From RGIG6353 sp964650465 (GTDB lineage Bacteria > Bacillota > Clostridia > Oscillospirales > SIG627): a stretch of DNA of 36,223 nt. Shown here piece after piece: positions 15,593 to 24,648 of this stretch (position 1 is the first letter of the stretch; each line of letters opens with the position of its first letter). Under the pieces are notes generated by a model. It saw only the letters and a list, made by a program, of their open reading frames with translations. It searched no databases and was not told the origin of the DNA. The position numbers and the translations under genes are program-made. The DNA lies in contig CAZYTA010000028.1 in the NCBI GenBank assembly GCA_964650465.1, positions 1 to 36,223 of the forward strand, read 5' to 3'.

Positions 15593-18500
15593 ATGAGAAC
15601 TTTCAAACGAGTATTAGCATTAATGCTGGCAGTTCTTATGGTCATTCCGTCTTTTGCGACGGTATTTGCCGAGACTGTCAGTGTCGAGGACGTTGTTCTT
15701 AACCGTGCATCGTCCTATCTTGCTGTTGGTGATACAATTACCTTGACAGCAACGGTTTTGCCCGTCAATGCTACCGATGCCTCTGTCACGTGGTCTACCT
15801 CGGACGATACCGTGGCAACAGTTGACGGGGGAGTGGTAACTGCTCTTGCCGAGGGCGAAGCTACTATCACAGCCACAACAACAGACGGCGGTATGACAGC
15901 CACATCCAAGGTAGTGGTATCTGAATTCAGTATCAGAAACCACGTTACAGTGGCAAATCCCGAAACTGACCTCAGAAGCTTATTTGATGCAGACAGCTTT
16001 GAGGTATATCTTCCTTTTGAAGATAACCTTACAGACAAAACAGGCAAGACAACAGCAACTGTAACTAACTCTCTTGCATATGCAGACGGTTATTACGGAA
16101 AAGCGGCTCAGTTCACAGCTGACGGAAACTTAAAATCTCCCTATATTGATATTGCAGAGGCAGAGCTTGGCACGGAGCCTACTACCATTGCATTCTGGTT
16201 TAAAAAGGATGTTTCCGATGCTACTGTTCAGCAGAGACTTATGTCAACAGATAGCGGTACAAACGGCTTTTATATTTTTGCTACAGATTATCCAAGCACT
16301 TCAAGCTCAACGGACTTGTTCAGTATAAATGTAAACGGAACATCCTACCATTCGCGAGTTACAGGCAAACTACCTGCAGACATTTATGATGGATGGTCTC
16401 ATATCGCTTATGTAAAAAGCGATTCTTCCCTAAAGCATTACGTAGATTTTGAGCTTGTAAGCACAGTTTCAAGCTCAACATTTAAGGATAAGTCTCTTGC
16501 AGGAGACTTGGGTCTCAGACTTGGAAATGATGCAGACGGTACATATTACGATTATCAAGGTCTCATGGATGACTTCTTCGTATATAACGGAGCAATGACC
16601 GCAGATGACCTTACAGAGCTTGGAAAGTATTACGGCGTAGGTGTTGAAACAGTAAACGTTGAGGGAATTTCTCTTGACAAATCATCTATGTGCGTAGCGA
16701 TAGGAGACGAGACGGTGCTTAATGCCACCCTTGTTCCTGCCGGCTCTACCATGAGAGCTATTGAATGGACAAGCTCCGACGAGACCGTTGCAACCGTGTC
16801 GGGCGGAACTGTAACAGCTCTTGCAGAGGGCGAGACCACCATCACAGCTACAACTGTTGACGGCGGCTTTACAGCCGAGTGTAAAATTACCGTCCTGAAA
16901 ATGGATATCAGAAACCATGTCACAGAGTCTAATCCCGAAACAGATTTCAGAAGTCTCTTTGATGCGGACAGCTTCGAAGTGTATCTTCCTTTTGAGGATA
17001 ACCTCACAGATAAAACAGGCAACACTACCGCAACAGCGACCGGTGCCCTGAAATATGCAGACGGCTACTACGGAAAAGCGGCACAGTTTACTCCCAATGC
17101 AAGTTATGTGTCTCCCTACATTGATATTGCAGGCACAGAGCTTACCGCAAATCCTACAACTATTGCCTTCTGGTTCAAGAAGGATGCGGCTACTGCTACC
17201 GAACAGCCCACGCTGATGAAAACGTATTCAGACACATCAGGCTTCCGAATCCGTGCCACAGATTATACAAATGGCACAACCGATATATTTAGCATGCACA
17301 TAAGCGGAAGCGACTTCCATACATGGGCAGGCACGTCGTCAACCTCATTCCCCGCTGATATGTACGACGGTTGGTCACATATAGCATACGTTAAGGGTGA
17401 AGCATCCCTGAAACTCTACGTAGATTTCGAGCTTGTAAAAACCTTCAGCAACACTAATCTGAAGAATATGTCCCTTGCAGGCGACATAGCTCTCAGGCTT
17501 GGAAATGACGAAGACGGTGTTTACTACGACTACCGCGGACTCCTTGACGATTTCTTCGTATACAACGGTGCTATGACTGCAGATGAGCTGACAGAGCTTG
17601 GTAAGTATTACGGTATTGGACTTCCTACCGTAAATCTTGAGGGTATCGAACTCGACAAGACGGAGGTTTATGCTGTATCAGGGGACACAGTACAGCTCAA
17701 CGCAAGCTTTACACCCGCAAACGCCACCTTCAAAACAATTGAATGGACATCCTCTGATGAGACTGTAGCCACAGTTGAAAACGGTGTTGTTACAACTCTG
17801 TCAGCAGGTGAGACCACAATTACCGCAACAGCCGCAGACGGCGGATATACCGCAAAATGCGACGTATACGTAAGCGACACAGTATCTCCCAGAGCGCACA
17901 CTATGGTGGAAGCGCCTGCCGCAACAGGTGGTGTTGAGTTCACCAATCTCTTTGACGCAGATAAGTTCAGAGTATATCTTCCCTTTGAAAATAATGTTAT
18001 CAATGAAGGCAGCGGCGATTGTACACCTGTTGTCAAAGACGATGATTACTACGGCATGAGATATGACAACGGCTATTACGGAAGAGCCGCACGCTTCGAT
18101 GACGGATATATTGAACTGAATACCGATATTGATATGGAGAGCGTAACTATCGGTACCTGGATCAAGGCTGATGATATTAATACTTCCGTATTCCTTTCCA
18201 ACTACGGCAAAGAAGCAAAGTACGGCTTTGATATTAAGGTGGTAGATTCAGTCACCGAAACAGCAAACAATTCAAATGCAACTCTTTATGCCAGAAACGG
18301 TGAAGGCGGTAAAGAGATGTGGGTGACGGCAAGACAGGATAAAGGCAAAATTCCTGCCGACGCCTTTGACGGCTGGATGCACCTTACATATACCATCGAC
18401 AGAAAAGCAAATCAGATTATATTCTACGTTGACTTCAAGCCGATGTACAGCCTTGCAATAAGTGCTGATTTCTCCCTTAAAAACGATGTGTATGACCTGG

Positions 18501-21500
18501 TTCTCGGCAGACCTGCCGATGCGAGTGTAGATACAAGATTGTTCGGTGTGATGGATGATTTCTTCATCTACGATGACGTTCTCAGCGCCGAGGATATGCT
18601 TACTCTCCGTGACTACTACGGTCTCGGCGGACAGACTCCTGTTAAGTCGATCGCACTTAATAAGAATACAGTTAACCTTGACATCAACGGTGCGGAACAG
18701 CTTACAGCAACCATTCTTCCCGCAAACGCAGTAAACAGAGGAATTGAATGGACAACATCAGCCCCCGAGATCGCAACTGTTCGAGACGGCAAGATAACAG
18801 CTAACGCTACAGGTACAGCTACTATCACAGCTACGACCGCAGACGGCAATTACACAGCAACCTGTACAGTAAATGTCAGCGAAAACACAACAAGATATAT
18901 TTACGACCAGGTAGTAATATTTGGTATAGACGGTGCAGGTGCTTTCTTCAAGGATACAGCTACTCCCAACATCGACAGAATATTCGGCGGCTACGCTACC
19001 ACGTACGATGGCTTTTCCAGCAATCCTTCGATCAGCTGGCAGAACTGGACTACAATATTAACAGGCTGTTTGCCCGAATATCACAAACGAAACAATTCCA
19101 ACAACCTGTACTTTGCATACCCCGAGGACTCTCCGTATCCAAGTATTTTCCGTCTCGCCCGTGAATATTTCCCCACAGCAGATCTGGCATCCTATTGCGA
19201 GGGCAACGGTCTTTCAATTGCTGCTATAGAGAGAAACGTGGGCATACACTGGAATAATGGCGATCCCGAGGAGATGACGGGCAAGGCGCTTGACTATCTG
19301 AATGGCAAGGAAGACGGCAGACCTCCCAAGATCATGTTCTTCTACACATCCGAGCCCGACCATCAGGGACATGCAGGCGGTTACGGTCCGGAATTTCCGG
19401 AGTATCTTGAAGCAATTACTGCTTCCGATTCGTATATCGGTCCTATCTACGATTGGTATGTAGAAAACGGTTATGCCGATAATACCCTCTTTATCGTATG
19501 TACCGACCACGGCGGATCAGCTGTTGCTACGGGCGGCGGACACGGTCAGCTTTCGGAAGCGGAAATGTACGTATTCGGCGGTGTCAGCGGCAGAACGGTT
19601 ATGAAAGACTCTGAAATTACAAATTGGGAAAACCGTGACGTTGCGGCAATCACCGCATATGCGCTGGGTATGGATATACCCGAGACATGGTCTGCAAGAG
19701 TTCCCGACGGAGTATTTGCTGATGTAAACGGAATGGAAAGAAACGAAGTTCCCTATATCAGCTCACCTATAAGAAACCATGTGACAGAAGAAACTCCCGC
19801 ACTTGACGGCGGTGAGCACCTTACAGATGTATTCGATGCCGAAAAGTTCAATATACTCGCTGAATTTGACGGCAATATCAATGATACAACAGGCAACCAC
19901 GAAACCACACAAACAGGTACTATTACCTATGAGGACGGCTACTTCGGACAGGGTGCAAACTTCTCCGAGGGCGGTTACATCACAACAGAGGACTGCCACA
20001 TAGCAACCGAAAGCTTCACAATAGGCTTCTGGCTGAAATACGATATGTCCGACTATACCGAGGATTTTAAAAAGACGGCTGTTATCTGTTCAACATATGA
20101 CCTGCAAAAATATGCTGCAACACCGGGCTTTGCAATTCATACCAAAGAAGAGCACAATCTCGGCTTCAGACAAGCAAGAACAGGTATGTTCGTATCAACG
20201 GGTGCAACCAATCCTACTGTCTGGAAACAGCTTGAAAACTGGCATTTCCCCGATTATGACAACAAATGGGTACACTATATGTTTACCTTCGACAGAACAA
20301 CAAACAAGCTTACACAGTATGTGGACTTCAAGTTCCATTATACAGAGCCCGTTTCTATCAAGGACAGTGACCTTTCAAATGTATCCCTTATAATCGGTCA
20401 GAATACCACTCTTGATTATACAGCGCTTAAAGGCTCACTTGACGATTTCTTCATCTACAAGGAAGCAATGACAACAGATGACATTGCCAAGCTCGCCGCT
20501 TACTACGGTGCAGACAAGGAAGCCTATGTTGAAAGCATCACACTTTCACAAAACACAGCCGAGCTGAATACAGGGGACAAGCTTACACTCAGTGCAACGG
20601 TACTTCCCGAGGACGCAATGGTCAAGAATGTTGTCTGGACTTCCTCAAACGAGTCGGTTGCAACTGTTGAAAACGGCGTTGTTACAGCGCGCAAGGGCGG
20701 TAATGCAGTGATTACAGCCACAACAGTTGACGGCGGATTTACAGCAAAATGCGAAATTACCGTTATCTCAAACGGCGAGGAAGAACCCGAAGCTTACCTT
20801 GAAGGTTCAAGTCTTGTTCTTGACGGCAGAATCGGTGTCAAGGTATATATGAGCATTGATGACACAGCTGTGGAAAGAGCTGAATTTAAGGTAACAACGG
20901 TGAACAGTGATTATGTATGCACCGAAAACAGCCCGAATTATTCAACTCTTTACAGAGCAGAGAGTATTCTTACTCCTGTTAAGGATGAAGCAACAGGCAA
21001 GTATTATTCACTTCTTTACGTTGCCGCAAAGGATATTGACAATGTAAGCTTTGAAACAGAGCTTGTTGTTTATCTCAAGGGTGACAGCGAGACTGCTGTT
21101 TTGGCAGAAAATGCCAACTTTGATGTAAAGAGCTACATTGAAGCAGCAAAGAAGCTTGCAGCCGAGGGCGAAGCAGCTTTCGTTGAGGCATTACCTCTTG
21201 TTGAGAGCCTTGAAACATATGGAAAATATGCGGAAAATTACTTCAACGGCGGAGCACTGGACAGCTACAAGTCAAGTGCCGACAGCATTACATTCATAGC
21301 ACCGAGAACAAACGGTGATGCTCTTGTAGGTGCAAAGCTTCACGCAACCTCACTCATTCTTGAGGACAATGTAACTATCCGTCATTATTTTGATGTGACA
21401 GATATTGACGCATTCAATGCTGCTTATACCTGTGATATTGAATATGGCACAAAGGGCGGATATATCTATTACGATATTGAGGACATCAATGCACAAAGCA

Positions 21501-21730
21501 TAGGTGTACCGCAAACACTTACAATAAAGTATCTTGACGGAAGCGTAGCATATACCGTCGAATACAATGTCGGAAACTATATCGCAAATATGCTTAACAG
21601 CAGTGACAGCAGACTTGTCAGCCTTGTAAACGCAATGTATGACTACTATATCGAGGCATACACCTACAACGGCTCAAAGGAGCTTGTGTCCGACAACGGT
21701 GAAACAGCGGCTGACAGCTGGGCAAATTAA
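15593..21730 (+). CDS. Giant secreted LamG/Big_2 protein with alkaline-phosphatase-superfamily phosphodiesterase domain
   Basis: A 2045-residue exported protein. Residues 1-26 are a signal peptide (MRTFKRVLALMLAVLMV, then ...TVFA). Big_2 (bacterial Ig-like) domains lie at about 28-108, 357-435, 682-761, 1017-1096 and 1646-1725; LamG/concanavalin-like jellyrolls at about 126-349, 450-676, 782-1012 and 1405-1643. Residues about 1103-1375 are a type I phosphodiesterase/nucleotide pyrophosphatase-like catalytic domain with the full seven-residue site: D1113 (FGIDGAG), nucleophile-position S1148 (SISWQNW), D1256 and H1260 (PDHQGH), D1305 and H1306 (TDHGG), H1317. The C-terminus (about 1735-2030) holds two diverged copies of a domain with 'IGVKVYM...YGKYAENYF'-type ends; no LPXTG or S-layer domain is seen. 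AGGAGG precedes the ATG. It probably hydrolyses a phosphodiester, pyrophosphate or similar bond outside the cell while LamG domains bind a glycan; a sulfatase-like or phosphonate substrate cannot be excluded. Confidence 0.88.
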   Translation: MRTFKRVLALMLAVLMVIPSFATVFAETVSVEDVVLNRASSYLAVGDTITLTATVLPVNATDASVTWSTSDDTVATVDGGVVTALAEGEATITATTTDGGMTATSKVVVSEFSIRNHVTVANPETDLRSLFDADSFEVYLPFEDNLTDKTGKTTATVTNSLAYADGYYGKAAQFTADGNLKSPYIDIAEAELGTEPTTIAFWFKKDVSDATVQQRLMSTDSGTNGFYIFATDYPSTSSSTDLFSINVNGTSYHSRVTGKLPADIYDGWSHIAYVKSDSSLKHYVDFELVSTVSSSTFKDKSLAGDLGLRLGNDADGTYYDYQGLMDDFFVYNGAMTADDLTELGKYYGVGVETVNVEGISLDKSSMCVAIGDETVLNATLVPAGSTMRAIEWTSSDETVATVSGGTVTALAEGETTITATTVDGGFTAECKITVLKMDIRNHVTESNPETDFRSLFDADSFEVYLPFEDNLTDKTGNTTATATGALKYADGYYGKAAQFTPNASYVSPYIDIAGTELTANPTTIAFWFKKDAATATEQPTLMKTYSDTSGFRIRATDYTNGTTDIFSMHISGSDFHTWAGTSSTSFPADMYDGWSHIAYVKGEASLKLYVDFELVKTFSNTNLKNMSLAGDIALRLGNDEDGVYYDYRGLLDDFFVYNGAMTADELTELGKYYGIGLPTVNLEGIELDKTEVYAVSGDTVQLNASFTPANATFKTIEWTSSDETVATVENGVVTTLSAGETTITATAADGGYTAKCDVYVSDTVSPRAHTMVEAPAATGGVEFTNLFDADKFRVYLPFENNVINEGSGDCTPVVKDDDYYGMRYDNGYYGRAARFDDGYIELNTDIDMESVTIGTWIKADDINTSVFLSNYGKEAKYGFDIKVVDSVTETANNSNATLYARNGEGGKEMWVTARQDKGKIPADAFDGWMHLTYTIDRKANQIIFYVDFKPMYSLAISADFSLKNDVYDLVLGRPADASVDTRLFGVMDDFFIYDDVLSAEDMLTLRDYYGLGGQTPVKSIALNKNTVNLDINGAEQLTATILPANAVNRGIEWTTSAPEIATVRDGKITANATGTATITATTADGNYTATCTVNVSENTTRYIYDQVVIFGIDGAGAFFKDTATPNIDRIFGGYATTYDGFSSNPSISWQNWTTILTGCLPEYHKRNNSNNLYFAYPEDSPYPSIFRLAREYFPTADLASYCEGNGLSIAAIERNVGIHWNNGDPEEMTGKALDYLNGKEDGRPPKIMFFYTSEPDHQGHAGGYGPEFPEYLEAITASDSYIGPIYDWYVENGYADNTLFIVCTDHGGSAVATGGGHGQLSEAEMYVFGGVSGRTVMKDSEITNWENRDVAAITAYALGMDIPETWSARVPDGVFADVNGMERNEVPYISSPIRNHVTEETPALDGGEHLTDVFDAEKFNILAEFDGNINDTTGNHETTQTGTITYEDGYFGQGANFSEGGYITTEDCHIATESFTIGFWLKYDMSDYTEDFKKTAVICSTYDLQKYAATPGFAIHTKEEHNLGFRQARTGMFVSTGATNPTVWKQLENWHFPDYDNKWVHYMFTFDRTTNKLTQYVDFKFHYTEPVSIKDSDLSNVSLIIGQNTTLDYTALKGSLDDFFIYKEAMTTDDIAKLAAYYGADKEAYVESITLSQNTAELNTGDKLTLSATVLPEDAMVKNVVWTSSNESVATVENGVVTARKGGNAVITATTVDGGFTAKCEITVISNGEEEPEAYLEGSSLVLDGRIGVKVYMSIDDTAVERAEFKVTTVNSDYVCTENSPNYSTLYRAESILTPVKDEATGKYYSLLYVAAKDIDNVSFETELVVYLKGDSETAVLAENANFDVKSYIEAAKKLAAEGEAAFVEALPLVESLETYGKYAENYFNGGALDSYKSSADSITFIAPRTNGDALVGAKLHATSLILEDNVTIRHYFDVTDIDAFNAAYTCDIEYGTKGGYIYYDIEDINAQSIGVPQTLTIKYLDGSVAYTVEYNVGNYIANMLNSSDSRLVSLVNAMYDYYIEAYTYNGSKELVSDNGETAADSWAN

Positions 21731-21764
21731 AAGTTTCTTAAAATCTAATATACTTCCTGAAAGG

Positions 21765-21799
21765 AATGCGGCGTTGGGTATTATACCCTGCGCCGCATT
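21765..21799 (+). terminator. Rho-independent terminator of the giant phosphodiesterase gene
   Basis: AATGCGGCG (21765-21773) pairs with CGCCGCATT (21791-21799), extended inside by GGGTA/TACCC (21776-21788), and is followed by TCTTTTG. It lies 35 bp after the stop codon. Confidence 0.75.
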
Positions 21800-21902
21800 T
21801 CTTTTGTAAAGTTTTGCATTAATTGTACATAATATATACGATTAACGTATAACGATATGCGAAAAATTATATAGCTGATATAAAAAACGTACTAAATTGT
21901 TC

Positions 21903-21931
21903 TTGAAATACTGTTAAAAATATGATAAAAT
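21903..21931 (+). promoter_or_regulatory. Promoter of the V-type ATPase operon
   Basis: TTGAAA (21903-21908), a 17-bp spacer and TAAAAT (21926-21931) form a sigma-A-like promoter about 30 bp before ntpF. The preceding AT-rich stretch (21800-21900) holds nothing else that I recognise. Confidence 0.6.
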
Positions 21932-21961
21932 TATAGAAAATACTGTAAAAAGGAGAAATAA

Positions 21962-22261
21962 ATGGATATCATCGAAAGCGTAAAAGCGGCAGAAGAAGCA
22001 GCCGAGGGTATAAAGTCCGAAGCAAGAGCCAAGGCGCAGAAGCTTTTGGCGGAATCTGAAAAGGCAGCACGTGATGAAGCTCAGAGGATAATTTCCGCTG
22101 CAAAAGCAAAGAGCGAAGAGCTGATTGCTCAGGCAATGAAGCGTGCCGACGAGTCAACAGCGAAGGCGCAGACTCAGCTTGAAAGCGAAAAGGAAAAAGT
22201 AGCGGCAACAGCAAAAAGCAACAACCAAGCAGCTGTTGACAAAATCATATCACTTGTATAA
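21962..22261 (+). CDS. ntpF: V-type ATPase peripheral stalk subunit G/H (NtpF)
   Basis: A 99-residue, almost entirely helical and charged protein rich in Ala, Lys and Glu ('EAAEGIKSEARAKAQKLLAESEKAARDEAQRIISAAKAK'), which predicts one long coiled coil. This is the signature of the small peripheral-stalk subunit (NtpF in Enterococcus, AhaH/AtpH in archaea, G in eukaryotes) that pairs with subunit E to make the stator of the rotary enzyme. Identification rests on composition, size and its position as first gene of the operon immediately before the I subunit, the Enterococcus ntpFIKECGABD order. AAGGAG lies just before the ATG, with a promoter upstream. Confidence 0.85.
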   Translation: MDIIESVKAAEEAAEGIKSEARAKAQKLLAESEKAARDEAQRIISAAKAKSEELIAQAMKRADESTAKAQTQLESEKEKVAATAKSNNQAAVDKIISLV

Positions 22262-22276
22262 AGAGGTAACTGCTTA

Positions 22277-24142
22277 ATGATAGCACCTATGAAAAAGGTG
22301 TCGATTGTTTGTATGAAGGAGGACAGAGAAAAGGTCCTGAGAGCATTACAGCATTCGGCACTGATGATGATAACCGCCTCCGACACAGGTGTGGCGGGCG
22401 GTGACAAGGAAAGCAGTGAACGGCAACGCAGAGTGGAGCAGCTGCTTGGTGAGCTGAACAAGTATTCAAAGAAAAAAGGAATGTTTGAACAGCTTCCCGA
22501 GGTAGAAAAAAGCTCTTTTGACAATGTGTCCGATAAAACTGTGGAGCTTTGTAAAGATACGGAACGGCTGATTAAGGAAAGAGAGCTGACCTTGGCTAAT
22601 ATCAATGCAACCGCCACGGCTCTTGACACCTTCAAGGGCTGGGAAGCCTTGAAAACCGATATAGCCGACCTGAAAGCCACGGAGCATACCGAGATTTTGA
22701 CAGGTCGTATCCCGACAGCACAGCTTTCGGAATTTGAAAAAGGTATCGGTACTCTGGATGCCGATTACCAAAAGGTTTCCGAAAACGAAAAAACGGCGCA
22801 GATACTTCTTGTGTATTTCAAGGAGTCTGCAGGAGATGTGCGTTCCCTTCTTTCGGACTGCGGCTTTGAGGAAGTAAAATTCCCCGTTGAAGCAGGAAAT
22901 ATAGCAAGCATAATAGACGAAGAAAACCGAGAGCTTGCATCCCTTCACGAAAAGAAGGAGCAATACACCAAACAGCTTACAATGGCGGCTCAGGAATCAA
23001 AGACCGATATAGAAACGCTGTTTGAGCAATACAGGGCAAGCAATGACAGAGCAGAGGTAAGACTCGATGAAACTGTGGAGACGGTATTCATTGAGGGTTG
23101 GGTCAGAGATGACTGCATGAGGGCTCTGGAAAAGACGGTAAACGAGGCAACCGAAATATTTGACATTGAAGCCCGTGACCCCATGGAGGATGAAGAGGTC
23201 CCCACCTCGCTGACCAACAACAAGGCTGTAAGTCAGTTTGAGGGAATAACAGAAATGTTCAATCCGCCAAAATACGGAGACTACGACCCCAACGCCGTTA
23301 TGGCGCCATGGTATTGGCTAATCTTCGGTATGATGATGGGCGATGCAGGTTACGGTCTGATGATGGCGGTGCTGATATTCATCGGCAAAAAGCTTCTCAA
23401 GCCCAAGGGCGGAATGGAAAAGCTCATAAATGTGCTTCTTTATTCCTCAATAACCACTATAATATTCGGTGTTCTTTTCGGAAGCTATTTCGGCGAAGAA
23501 TTTTTCCCGCCCGTAATCGGCTTTACGGCTATGGGAGACCCCATAAAGATGCTTTTGTTTACCCTTATAGTGGGCGTGCTTCATATCTTCACAGGTATGA
23601 TAACAAAAATAGTATTGAATATCCGAAGCGGACATCCCCTTGATGCCCTGTTCGACCAGGTTTCATGGATGATGATAATAGCGGGTCTGGGAATGATATT
23701 CCTTCCGCCGCTGAGCAAGGTGGGAATTGTACTTGCAATAATCGGAGCCCTTATAGTACTATTTACGGCAGGCCGTGAAAAGAAGGGTATTTTCGGAAAG
23801 ATAACAGGAGGCCTTGGCGGTCTGTACGGTGTCACAGGCTATCTCAGTGATATTCTTTCCTACTCACGTATACTTGCGCTGGGTCTTGCAACAGGAGTTG
23901 TAGGTATGGTAATGAACCTGCTTGCAGAAATGGTACAGAACGGCGTTATCGGCTTCATTCTCTCACTGGTAATATATATTGTGGGACACATATTCAATCT
24001 GGTGCTGGGTCTGCTGTCTGCCTATGTGCATTCCTGCCGACTGCAGTACATTGAATTCTACGGTAAGTTTTACGAGGGCGGAGGCAGTGTGTTTAAGCCC
24101 TTTGGAATAAAAACAAATTATATTAATATTAAAAAAGATTAA
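22277..24142 (+). CDS. ntpI: V-type ATPase subunit I (a subunit, membrane stator)
   Basis: A 621-residue V-ATPase a-type subunit, slightly short for the family. The N-terminal half (about 1-320) is a soluble, helical arm that contacts the peripheral stalks. The C-terminal half carries about eight membrane helices beginning at 'PWYWLIFGMMMGDAGYGLMMA', a hallmark of the family. Two arginines in the membrane part, R531 ('SYSRILALGLATG') and R588 ('HSCRLQYIEFYGKFYEGGG'), match the conserved pair facing the rotor ring in the ion path. It forms the half-channels for ion entry and exit against the K-subunit ring. RBS AGAGGTAA lies 10 nt before the first ATG; 'MKKVSIVCMKED' five codons in is the usual family start, so either ATG may be used. 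Confidence 0.93.
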   Translation: MIAPMKKVSIVCMKEDREKVLRALQHSALMMITASDTGVAGGDKESSERQRRVEQLLGELNKYSKKKGMFEQLPEVEKSSFDNVSDKTVELCKDTERLIKERELTLANINATATALDTFKGWEALKTDIADLKATEHTEILTGRIPTAQLSEFEKGIGTLDADYQKVSENEKTAQILLVYFKESAGDVRSLLSDCGFEEVKFPVEAGNIASIIDEENRELASLHEKKEQYTKQLTMAAQESKTDIETLFEQYRASNDRAEVRLDETVETVFIEGWVRDDCMRALEKTVNEATEIFDIEARDPMEDEEVPTSLTNNKAVSQFEGITEMFNPPKYGDYDPNAVMAPWYWLIFGMMMGDAGYGLMMAVLIFIGKKLLKPKGGMEKLINVLLYSSITTIIFGVLFGSYFGEEFFPPVIGFTAMGDPIKMLLFTLIVGVLHIFTGMITKIVLNIRSGHPLDALFDQVSWMMIIAGLGMIFLPPLSKVGIVLAIIGALIVLFTAGREKKGIFGKITGGLGGLYGVTGYLSDILSYSRILALGLATGVVGMVMNLLAEMVQNGVIGFILSLVIYIVGHIFNLVLGLLSAYVHSCRLQYIEFYGKFYEGGGSVFKPFGIKTNYINIKKD

Positions 24143-24156
24143 TTGGAGGAAAAATC

Positions 24157-24633
24157 ATGTTTGAATCAGGAATCGTTATTGCAATCTTCGGAGCAACCCT
24201 TTGCGCTTTACTTGCAGGTTGCGGCTCGGCACTGGGCGTTATGTACGCAGGTAAGGCTGCGGCAGGAGTTGTTTCGGAAAAGCCCGACCTTTTCGGTAAA
24301 ATGCTCGTTCTTCAGGCTCTCCCCGGTACACAGGGTATCTACGGCTTCCTTGTTGCCATCCTTGTTATGGTATACACAGGACTCCTTGGCACTCCCATTG
24401 ACCTTACTGTAGCTCAGGGCTGGGCTTTCTTCTACGCTACACTTCCCATGGGTATTGTAGGTCTCGTTTCGGGTATTGCACAGGGTAAGACAGCTGCAGC
24501 GGCTATCCACATGACAGGCAAGCAGCCCGATGCATCGGGTAAGGGTATCACTATGACTGCTCTTGTTGAAACCTACGCTATCCTTGCTCTTCTTACTTCA
24601 ATTCTTATGATAAACAGCATTCAGCTCGGTTAA
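24157..24633 (+). CDS. ntpK: V-type ATPase subunit K (rotor-ring proteolipid), Na+-type
   Basis: A 158-residue proteolipid with four transmembrane helices, i.e. a duplicated hairpin as in Enterococcus NtpK. The ion-binding carboxylate is E138 in the last helix ('ALVETYAILALL'). The first hairpin carries 'LQALPGTQGIYGF' with Gln instead of a second Glu, so one ion is carried per four helices. L55, T58, Q59, Y62, Q109 and E138 correspond to L61, T64, Q65, Y68, Q110 and E139 of Enterococcus hirae NtpK, the residues known to coordinate or enclose Na+. Sodium coupling is therefore predicted rather than proton coupling. GGAGG precedes the ATG; the gene lies 14 bp after ntpI. Confidence 0.95.
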   Translation: MFESGIVIAIFGATLCALLAGCGSALGVMYAGKAAAGVVSEKPDLFGKMLVLQALPGTQGIYGFLVAILVMVYTGLLGTPIDLTVAQGWAFFYATLPMGIVGLVSGIAQGKTAAAAIHMTGKQPDASGKGITMTALVETYAILALLTSILMINSIQLG

Positions 24634-24648
24634 TTTGGGTGAATACAG

